This document shows, piece after piece, positions 47,830 through 58,800 of a DNA stretch of 64,000 nucleotides (its first letter is position 1; every line of letters starts with the position of its first letter). This DNA is from Apostichopus parvimensis. Its lineage: Eukaryota > Echinodermata > Holothuroidea > Aspidochirotida > Stichopodidae. The translations under genes were made by a program, and so were the position numbers. The DNA lies in contig KN883682.1 of assembly GCA_000934455.1 (NCBI GenBank), positions 191,954 through 255,953 on the forward strand, written 5' to 3'. The notes below the pieces were generated by a model, which worked only from the letters and a program-made list of their open reading frames with translations, had not been told where the DNA came from and did not search any database.

Positions 47830-48680
47830 CGTCTTTCACGTGGTGTGTAATGAATAGCTCATGTGGCCCTGGCAGTATAAATTAATGTTAAAAAGTTTAA
47901 GTTTTCTCTCTCGCGTTCTTCATGATGTACTCAACTTTAGATAAAACAGAAAGAAGAAATGACCTTTCTTACATTACACACACTAAAGATAAATAAAAAA
48001 AAGTTAAATTGCGTACAGTTTCGAACTATTACGACCGTAGGGTTGCTTTATAGAACTCAGTTAAACTTAACATCTTTCATCAATACTGTCTGTCAATGCT
48101 GTGAATTGCATTGTCCTAAACATATGGTACGTACCTGGAAGTACAACACTGAGTAGATTTGACTGTGCCCTTTGAGTGTCTCTGTCTATCTACAGAATGA
48201 ACTTTGGCACGCCATAAATTTTTCAATCGGGCTGACTGTAGCTCATGACCTTGGTAGTATAAATACAAACCATCACTACTTAACTGCTTTATATTCTATG
48301 TCGTAAACTTGAACGATAATTGAAAGGTTTAAAGCTTTAACTTTCGTCTTCGTTATCTACCCACCTTTAGATAAAATAGTAGCATGAAATTACCCTTCTG
48401 TACATTACATACACTGAAGAATAACACAAAAGAGGTAAAACTGCTTACAGTTTCGAAATCTTAGGTGTTTTTTCTTTCTTATTAAAACTCATTTGAAAGT
48501 GAAATTCATGTCTCGTCGATACTGTCTGCCAATACTGTGAATTCGCTTTTCATAAAAACAATACCAGGTACCTGGAATAAAAACAATGACTAGCTTTGAC
48601 TCTGCCCTTTAAGCGTTTATATTTACGGAATGAACTTTAGTCCGCCATAAATGTTCAATTGGGCTGACTGAACATATGGC
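47830..48680. repeat. Tandem duplication, ~410-bp unit, two copies
   Basis: Two diverged copies share, in order, AGCTCATG..CC-TGGYAGTATAA, CTTTAGATAAAA, TACAGTTTCGAA, ATACTGTCTGYCAAT, GACT-TGCCCTTT and CGCCATAAAT-TTCAAT. Unit borders are approximate. No clear coding function. Confidence 0.7.
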
Positions 48681-51099
48681 TTCATTGACTTATCACAATG
48701 CATCCTTAAACCAAAGTACCATATATCACTCGGTCTATTATTATAAACTTAACTTACTTGAACGAAGCTGGTATGCTAGTAATAGCGTTTGAAGGAACCA
48801 AAGATTAAAGATTCGTGTTTGAAAAGTAGATGCTTTCGGCCAATGCCAGCAGGAAAGTGAAACATGAATCACAAGCTTGGATTTTAAAACCAAAAAATGA
48901 TGCCATTCAACACATTTTATAGCTAAGATAACTCATAGTAGTACAAAACATGCAGAAAGCATTGTTGTAGCGAGTCCCCCTTTGGTTGGCTCTACCTGTA
49001 GTCGTGTCACAAGTCCTTTCAAGCCATTCCATAGTTGGCCTAAGGGAATTCAAGTGAGGCACATGGTCGCGTTAAGTCACCATATTAGTCAAGCCAAGTC
49101 TACACTAGTCCAAACGTCTATCAATACAGAGTAAATAGCGGCATTGTATTATAAGCGAGTCCGTTGTTTAAACTCGTGTCAAGTAACGGTTGAGCCAGAG
49201 TCAGAGTTACATCAGATCAATTGCATTGTTGACTTAAATGAACTGAAGAGATTTTGGAGGCCGAACTAATCGAAGTATTAGCGGGGTTAGAAGCAGGTCA
49301 ACTATAGTCATCAGCAAATACATACTAATCATAATAAAAATGATAATTTAGGTACCATTCTCTGACGTTACTTTTAAAGCATTTTCAAAAAGTACATCGG
49401 AATTTGAAAAAAAAAATAATTCTAATTGTTTGACTTAATTTTATTTTTGTGTCATTTTGCTAATGTAATGGTTTTAAATAGTATAAACTGATAAAAAAAT
49501 CTGCTCTAAGTGATATTGACAAAAAGGGAATAATACAGGACTCGTTTCTTTACCCGGTTTGCTTGCATAATTGTAGTGTGAATAGCTTCCTAACCAACTA
49601 ATTACTGGCTGTTTTGTTTGGCGTTTTAAATAATATTAGCAGAAATGCCTACTACTCTACTCCAATCAGATATACACATCAGTATATTATTCAAATTAAT
49701 AATAACGATAATAATAATAATAATATTAGTAATAAAATACTTAAAATAGTTCAGCCTGAGTCATATATGCAAGGCAATCTTCATGAGAGTGCTGCATGTC
49801 CCAATTATTGGTTGAAGTTTGTACTTCAATTCATCACAATGAGTCTTGATAAGAGTGCTCAGAAAACGCCAATGACACTGTGTTGAATGGTTACGAAAGT
49901 CAGTTTCTTATCTCTCTAAATATCTGCATTGGTACCGTGCCGATTAGGATTTGGAACCCAACGCTCATGTCCAACTCCCTCGTGCACATAGGTAATCCCT
50001 ATGTTGACCCTCATCGCTGCCCCTGTGGTTTTCTGGAAATCTGCCATTTAGTATCACTGAAATGTTATGAAAAGAAATTGGTAAAACGTATACACTTTGG
50101 TTAGTCAGTATGTTCGATTCATTTATCTCATGCGTTTCATGCATGTCTGTTTTGTCTTACTTGTGGAAAATGAGCCATCAAAGATATTTATTTTGTAGCT
50201 CCAATACTACAACTATACATAACAAGCTATTAACATATACTTATTTACTGTAACATATTCACCATATGCCCTTGGTAGTTTCCTTGGCTGAGATAAATTA
50301 AGATTCAGAGAAACGTTTTTTGATTATTTCTCTTCTCGAACTGTTATCAACATTTGGCAACTGCTGTACACTATAATAACATCAATGAGGAAGATAAACA
50401 AAAAGCTACAAACCTCCATTCCTCCCGAAAGTTTTCCACCTAGATATGAAAGGGAGAAAAATTGAAAATTACCTTTATTTATGTATTTAAATAGGACATT
50501 TCTAAAGTTTTTCAAGGCACTTAATAATTGATTGATGTAAATTATTTGGACAACAAATTTGAACACTTTCTCTTTGGTTAGGATTATCTTACATCGCAAT
50601 ATTTTTTGAAAATCTGTCATAATTGATTTCCATTTCTTAGATGCAATTTAAAAACTGAATAATGTCATTGTCACAATGAACGCCGTCCATTTTATTTCAC
50701 AGCATTTTACACCTGAAAGTCCTCGTTAGAATGAACAATATTCTTCACTTACACCAGATGATTTTAACTATTGCCATCATTAGCATATTTGAAAGTTCAA
50801 GTAATATGTATTTACTGTAGTGTGTATTAGTGACACATTTAGGGCCGCAACCCACCATTTGCATGTTTAAATTACATCCACGTTGTTTTAGGGAAAGAGT
50901 TTGACACCAACGCATGCTATCAGTTGACTCAATGCAAATGGGTCCTAACAGAATCATCTCTTGGTTTCATAAAGAAAACAAACCCTAAAGACATCACCTG
51001 TCCACCATGACGGGCGAGATTTTCGTTTTCATGCTTTCCTGATGAACACTATTTGGACATTATTACGTACCAAAATATAGCGTAAAAATATCTCATCAC

Positions 51100-51667
51100 G
51101 CCCCGGTCGCGAATATTTTTTTCCCAAACTGAACTGACACTGAAATTATTTCCTCGATTCTGATTGGCTCTCAGCGAGCCAATAGGTTTCCGTACGTATA
51201 GGTTATAAGGCTATTTACAACTAGTTAACAAGTCAAATGACACAGACATATCGACAAATGCCTTTTTTGTGTACACTCACTGTACTGGCTTGCACACACT
51301 CGCTCGCCGTCTTCATGGCCACTGCATATTCGACTAGGCCTATCATGATTCATTGACTGAATACATTTTGAATTTATGATTATAAAACTAAAAGTATCGC
51401 AACTCCGAATGTACACAAACACCTCGTACATATGTACATCGGCTACATGTATACAATTACAAATGCACTGTGTTTTATTGTGTTGTATAATATACATAGT
51501 ACAATAGGCTACATTACATGTTGTGTATAGCGGAGTCAAACGAGTAAACAAACGATCGAGGATGTTGAATACTTAAGTATATCACGTGCTCGCTGGAAGC
51601 CAATCAGAATCGAGGAAATAATTTCAGTGTCAGTTCAGTTTGGGAAAAAAATATTCGCGCCCCGGTC
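51100..51667. mobile_element. MITE with long inverted repeats and 9-bp target duplication (Mutator-like)
   Basis: The element occupies 51109-51658. Its ends are inverted repeats of ~70 bp, starting GCGAATATTTTTTTCCCAAA, identical for the first 61 bp. It is flanked by the direct 9-bp repeat GCCCCGGTC (51100-51108 and 51659-51667). A 9-bp duplication with long TIRs is the pattern of Mutator-like elements. At 550 bp without a transposase, it is non-autonomous. The near-perfect ends suggest a fairly recent insertion. Confidence 0.9.
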
Positions 51668-51879
51668 ATGGATTTCGTCTAACCTTTATAAAATTGCTCG
51701 TGAAATAGGCATTTAGAGGTGTCATGATTATGTTGAATAGTACATATTTAGAATTCCTGGGACTTCGCTGAACATTCCAGTTTGGGCAGTTTTGTATTAG
51801 TTTTCGAATTGGCTCCTTCACTATTTTGGGTACACATGTCATCACCAAACTGAATATACTCCATAACACAAGCACTTAC

Positions 51880-52899
51880 CTCGCTTAGGTAATCTGTATG
51901 CGTCATTTTGTTACCTTCATACATATCCTACGGGAAATGAAAAACGTACTTGGTTTATTCTCTTTTTGCCCATGCAATTTATTTAACACATACAACCACA
52001 ACATAGTTATGCTTTCAGTGCGGATATAGTGACGGGATGTTTCAAGAAATGGATCCATATTCTCTAACATTAACATATTGACAGTTTTAACGAATACAAT
52101 AAGGGCTGCAGCTTAAGAGTGAATTCACATGTTTTTGAGGTTATCAATAAATCACTATCGGAAGGTCCATGATGTCGAGAAAAACATGGTATTAATTATT
52201 ACAGAACATGCATATGGTAGAATACGTTTTCTGTATGAAAGGAGAAGAATGTTACAAATAAACAAATTCCAATAATGAACGCTGCAGCAAATATCACAAA
52301 CCTCCCAGTGGCTCAAATCTCGAAGACGGTACCAAGTACCAACAGGTATCCAAGTAACTGAAAGGAATAAGACATACGGTTTATCAAACTGACCAACGTT
52401 TGGTTATGTGCGTATTATCATAATTCTAATCGTTGAAAGGACATGAAATAATTCACAATAATTGCATCACACTTACTATTGATATTTGTTTTCCTCAATC
52501 GATTAAAGACATATTTGTCTTCAAGTTTGTAAGGAAGTAAGCAACAGTCGAATCTGAAAGTACGAAAAAGTAATTAGCAAATTAATATTGAAATGATTTC
52601 TTTTCTTTTGTTTAAACATGTGTTAGAATTTAGCGTTAAAAAGATAGACAACAATAAGAAAAAAATAAGTAAAACTTGAATCATACGCACGTCACAGCCT
52701 GTATGCCGCCACAAGAACTTGAATAATCAAGTATGTCAATGACTTCCTGGAGAACAAGCTCTCGTCCCATTTCTGTGATCTTTAACTCTTTGACGAACGT
52801 CAGTTTGCTAATTTGCACTTCAGAATTTAACGTGATACATCCTTTCTCCAGATTTACATCATTAAAGCAATTTTCAAGATGGAAGCAATTTATTTGAAT
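51880..52899 (-). CDS. Gene 2 C-terminal exons after NACHT
   Basis: The exons are 52691-52899 (209 nt, starting IQINCFHLENCFNDVNLEKG), 52477-52553 (77 nt, starting FDCCLLPYKLEDKYVFNRLR), 52302-52357 (56 nt, starting ITWIPVGTWYRLRDLSHWE) and 51880-51927 (48 nt, DMYEGNKMTHTDYLSE). Phases are 0-2, 2-1, 1-0 and 0-0. For the first exon, the donor that keeps phase is GTGCGT, 4 nt before a GTATGA. The first exon has short Leu/Ile/Cys strands that may be degenerate leucine-rich repeats, but no clean LRR consensus. The following exons are acidic or aromatic and unrecognised. Confidence 0.6.
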
Positions 52900-55800
52900 C
52901 TGAAAAAGAATGCGTTTTATAGTAAACACACATAACTCGTAAAGGACAAGTAGAAACAAAAATATTAAAGATTTATTAACACAATTGTGTTAAATAAATG
53001 CAAATCACAAATGTCAGGGGTCATCCTTGATGAGCTAGCGTGCCTAAGATATGTTGATCGGCAAACCTATGGCAACATAAAGGGTTTTCACGAGGATTCG
53101 AAGAAAGGAATTAACTAGCGGCTCCTCGGAACCGTGCAATGTTTTTTAAAGGGAATATACAACACGACAAACGTATAGATAAATGTGTCTGTGCTTTTTG
53201 TTTACTCCAACATGGGCCAACCTTTCCGTAATGAAGTGGTCAATCGACCTCAATTGATCTCGAAATTATTGAAATGAAAGGGGGGTGTAGGCGGTTTTAC
53301 ACTATCAAACGTAACGTAGTCGCCAAGAACCTGAAGTATTTTTAAGGGAGGGCCCGAGGAACATGAGCTTATAGCATGTTCCTCATGGTAAACATAATTG
53401 CACCTATTAGGTGAATTGAGTGTACTGTTAATAGTAGGAGAGACTAGTGTAGGTTCTTATGACCAACTAGACCGGTTTATGCTCTCAACCTTTACAGGAG
53501 GAGCTTCATCAGTAGTAGCCTTTGAATATTTTATATTCGGCCTGGACGTCTCGTTCTCAAATGCATCTATTTTCTGTGCACGAGTTTTAATGGACTCATA
53601 GTGCAGCTATAAGAGCATCTAAAAGAGCTTCGTGTGAACCTTGAGAGTCAGCAAATTCTTCGTTAGTGCGAAACCTTGAATTAACAAGTAAATCTTTGAG
53701 ATTTTGGGCCTTTTTGTAGGCTAGAATCGGTTCTTTTGGAAACAGTATGGATAATTCCGCGTGTTGCGAGATTAAGTGCCAATGTTTCAAAAGTGCTTTT
53801 TCAAATGCGTTTGTAAACCCTTTTTGCTGTTTGTTTTATATGATGAAGCGGATTCTCATTTTTCTTTTTAGGTCTTTCAATGACTTGAGAAAATCACTTC
53901 GTTTAGGGTTGTCTGGAGTTGCTCGGAACTTCAGACCTTTTCCTGGAACAATAAACTCTATATTGGACATGTTTCTGTCTGATAGGTTCTTTAAGAACTT
54001 TCTTAGTGTTTCTGCTTCTTTTCGAAGGTATTGGGCTTTTGAGTGACTACTTGTAGTCTGTAGCTCCCTGTTGGTGGTGCGGAATTTTTCGGAGCTTCTA
54101 GTAGCTTTTACTGATCGGACATATTAGCGTTTTTTAGATAACGAGGAAAAAGGAAGAGAGAAGAAAGGGGGGTGTAGGCGGTTTTACACTATCTAACGTA
54201 ATAGGTGCAATTATGTTTCACCATGAGGAACATGCTATAAGCTCATGTTCCTCGGGCCCTCCCTTAAAAATACTTTAACTTCTTGGCGACTACGTTACGT
54301 TAGATAGTGTAAAACCGCCTACACCCCCCTTTCATTTCTCTTCCTTTTTACTCGTTATCTAAAAAACGCTAATATGTCCGATCAGTAAAAGCTACTAAAA
54401 GCTCCGGAAAATTCCGCACCACCAACAGGGAGCTACAGACTACAAGTAGTCACTCAAAAGCCCAATACCTTCGAAAAGAAGCAGAAACACTAAAAAAGTT
54501 CGTAAAGAACCTATCAGACAGAAACATGTCCAATATAGAGTTTATTGCGCCAGGAAAAGGTCTGAAGTTCCGAGCAACTCCAGAAAACCCTAAACGAAGT
54601 GATTTTCTCAAGTCATTGAAAGACCTAAAAAGAAAAATGAGAATCCGCTTCATCATATAAAACAAACAGCAAAAAGGGTTTACAAACGCATTTGAAAAAA
54701 AACACTTTTGAAACATTGGCAATTAATCTCGCAACACGCGGAATTATCCATACTGTTTCCAAAAGAACCGATTCTAGCCTACAAAAAGGCTCAAAATCTC
54801 AAAGATTTACTTGTTAATTCAAGGTTTCGCACTAACGAAGAATCAGCTGACTCTCAAGGTTTACACGAAGCTCTTTTAGATGCTCTTATAGCTGCACTAT
54901 GAGTCCATTAAAACTCGTGCACAGAAAATAGATGCATTTTGAGAACGAGACGTCCAGGCCGAATATAAAAATATTCAAAGGCTACTACTGATGAAGCTCC
55001 TCCTATAAAGGTTGAGAGCAGAAACCGGTCTAGTTGGTCATAAGAACCTACACTAGTCTCTCCTACTATTAACAGTACACTCAATTCACCTAATAGGTGC
55101 AATTATGTTTCACCATGAGGAACATGCTATAAGCTCATGTTCCTTGGGTCATCCCTTAAAAATACTTCAGGTTCTTGGCGACTACGTTACGTTAGATAGT
55201 GTAAAACCGCCTACACCCCCTTTCACCCCCCTTTCATATCAAATCTAAAAGATTTCGTGTCACTATCATCCGCACACAGCCATCAGTTTTTATTTCTACA
55301 TTGCCCAACATTGAGTTACAGTATTGTAACTCTGTTAATAAAAGAAAGCCAAAGTAAACAATGCTGGGAATAATTGATAAATAAAACTTCAAATATATTT
55401 TTCTTACCTGCATTGCCGAAGCAATGTCAATGATTTGCAACGTCGATCGTTGCAGTAGTCTGCTACTTTCACTGTTTATTTGCACTTTCCCCAAAGAAAG
55501 TTCTTGTACAGCTTCCTTAATTGACTCAACATTTCCAGACTGTTCAAGAATGCATAGATTGACGAACATATCAGCGTCAGGTGTACTTTGCAAATATTTT
55601 ATGATTTCACCAGAACTCTCTGGATTTAAACCGCACGCAAACCGATAGACGTACTGCAGATTGAACGGGTCTAAACATTTCAGTGTTTTCCGTAGTTCGA
55701 CACCCGATGAATCTTTAGAGAACTGTGACAGAAAATGAGCAGCATACCATTCGCAGAACAATTTGTGAAAGAATCTGACATTTATTTTGTTATAAATATG

Positions 55801-58800
55801 TTCAGATTCGGAGATCCCCGGTTTGTTATCAATAAACAAAACTTCTTCTTCAGTCAGAATTCCAACTTTGATGTAATACTCGTAAAATTCATCGCCTAAT
55901 TCTTTACACATTTTATCTCTTGTCCAGGTAGCATGATTGTTGTTTTCCATAAGACTATCAAAAGCTATCTTATCAAGTTTACCATGGTACTTTTCAAACT
56001 GTTGTGTCTTGTTTCTATCCATGGTGGGATTCTTTCTCATGAAATGGCTGTGTAGGCATGATACTAAGAAACGAAAGAAACTAGTGGCAGTGTAAATAAC
56101 CAGATTATCTCCTAGTTCGTGAGTTAAATGAACATACATGACAAAGAATAGTGGAACTTGACAAAAATCTCCTAGAATGGGATTCCTCTGCAGACGGTCC
56201 TTGATGCTCTGTGCTTCTTGAAGTTGACCTTGTTCAATTACTTTTAGAATGTACGCTTCCTGAGCGGCTTCGTTAAAACCTGTCAACAGTACAATATCTG
56301 GCTGTGGTGTTATGTCGTTTGGAAGGTACTGTGTTCTTGTTGTTAAAATTGTTGTAAAATGTTGAAACATTTCCCTGTTAAGAATGTGTTTTATATCATT
56401 GTTTGAGTTTTTATCTTCGTTTGGATATTCGTCGTAACCATCCAAAATGAGAACCCCCGACTTACAGTTTTGCAGAATGTTCCTAATATCGCTTGGAGTA
56501 AGCAACGTGTCTCTTGGTAGCAAGGATAATTTTATGGCTTCATATATAGAATCTATGGACGCTAAATTTCGTAATCGAAGATAAACGAGAATATCAAACT
56601 TCTTAAGAGGTGAAGTTTGTTTACACCAATCGTAGACTAGTTTAAGAGCAAGAGTTGATTTTCCAATTCCAGGATCACCTATGACCATTCGCAGATGAGA
56701 CGTCATACGATGATCATCTAAAATACTACCAGGGGAACTCAAATTGATCTGCTTTGACCTCTTTGTTTCTGAAGATGACAGTTTTAGTTCAATACCATTC
56801 TCGACGTAGATATGGTCCATTGAATATTTATCGTCAAGTTTGAAAGGTACCGGAGTCACTGAATTATAAAGGGTTTCGTACTTTATTCGAATCTCATTCA
56901 GAAAGGAAACCGTTTTGTCTGAAAAATAAAATAACGAAATGTTCGATTTTTTGGGTATGAATATGCTCAAATTAAGTATGACTCAGTACATACAATGTAA
57001 TCTCAACCTGCCCATAAACGAATTCAAATCAAACGATGATGCCAAAGATAAAAATGATACTCTTATTGATCACATAATGTATATTTAGTTTAGTTGTACC
57101 TGATATGTCTTGTTTCTCAGGATGCATCATGGGGATACCCTGGACAAGAAATAAAATATAATAAAGGTTTTAAATTTCTGAACCGATCAGTATGTTCGTG
57201 ATAATTCTTTCCCCACATCCTGAACATCAATTCAGTTCAATTACATAGTTCTGTACTGAGTGACGGTTTAATATATGTTGTTTTACTAGCTATCAATATA
57301 CCACCGCTTTTGTTTAATAATGAAATGCTAGAAACAAAGACAGGATCATACAACAGCAACAAAATGTAGCAACAGCAACGTATACATTTCTATAAAATTT
57401 CCCTCCGTAGAGACCGACAAGATCAGGTAATGCGGTTAGATCAATGCAAAGATGTCATTGTAAGGGGCAACTTTAAGGAAACTACATGATAATTGCATAG
57501 TAAATGTTGTTGAGATGATAAGTATCGTAAACATTTCAATGTAATCTCACGCATGGGTACTCAGGCATCTTCTTCTGACTTACATAATAATACGCCCTTT
57601 ATTTTGTTATTATATCGTTTTGACCCAATTGTTTCCCGAACTCCATTTAAATGCAAACTAGCGTTACCTCTTCAGCCTCTGTAGCTTTGTCCCGCTGATG
57701 ATGTCTGTGTTTCTTCACTAAGGAACGAAAAAAAGACAGATATTAAACATACAATAAAACTTCCACTGTTTAATCAGAGCTGTCTACTATATAAAAACGA
57801 GATGTTCCTTCAATAATTTGTCTGTCTATTACTGTCGGAAGGGTTGGTAACCCTTTCGTCTTCCTTCTACGCCCACATCAATTAGTCCTACTGTTATTGT
57901 GTATAGACCATCATGAGGATTGATTTATTGTTCTTCTTTTCAATAATGAATCGTAGCTGCTTTACAGTTTGAATAGGTAACATCATACTAAAGCTTCGTA
58001 AAATGTAAAGGATGCAGCTAGCGTATACAATTCCACCGGAATATGCTGCTGGCTTTGTGTGGAAAAGTGTGGAAAATGAGACCTTTGGAATCCTCAGATT
58101 TGATTGGTTTATTAATGTATTATTACTGAAAGAAAATAATGGGCAATTTTACACCGTACGTAATTTATTGCATGACAATAAAACTCAAAGCGTAAAGAAG
58201 CATTATCTCTAAGAAAGCACGGAAATGAGGAAACGAACATACCTTTACTAGAGACAATCATCGAAATGATAACCGCCATTGTCACCAGAGCGACAATCGC
58301 GAGGGACACAACTATAAGTTTGTTGGTCTTTGGTGTATCAGTTGGATCGTTTCTTGTAGTTTGATCTGTATATAACTCGGAGTCTATATCACGAATGAAA
58401 GAGGTAAAAGCATTGGTTTCCTTACAGTTCTGTAATACCTTGTTTTTCTCATAGATGATTATATACTATGACTATTATACGATCGTGATGGGTCAGTTCA
58501 AAGTGAGAGGACTCAAATATTTACATCAAAATGTGCACGGTACAACGTATACACACACGCAAGCACATGTACATGCTGATAAGGTAAAAGCAAGCGAATG
58601 TTTTTTTTTTTTATCTTGTTTAAGTGCTTCTATAAGTTGCTTGCACATGGCAGGAATATATGAACCATGCATTTTCTCTATCTTTATCACCTAATGTCAT
58701 TTTACTTTTCTTAGTAGCATTATTTAGAAGCATATAATAAAAAGAAGGAAGTTGATCTTTCACCCCCTCCCGAACAATAGAACAACTAACCCTTATGAAA

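Noticed and set aside
50414-50439. 26-nt exon candidate (VENFREEW) on minus with CATATCTAG acceptor
   Set aside because: It is phase 0 to 2 and no partner exon in phase 2 was found. Too short to support alone.
53398-55102. Short mirrored open frames at 53398-53601 and 54908-55102
   Set aside because: They are antisense to the Penelope-like arms and overlap the hammerhead-like motif, so they are not genes.
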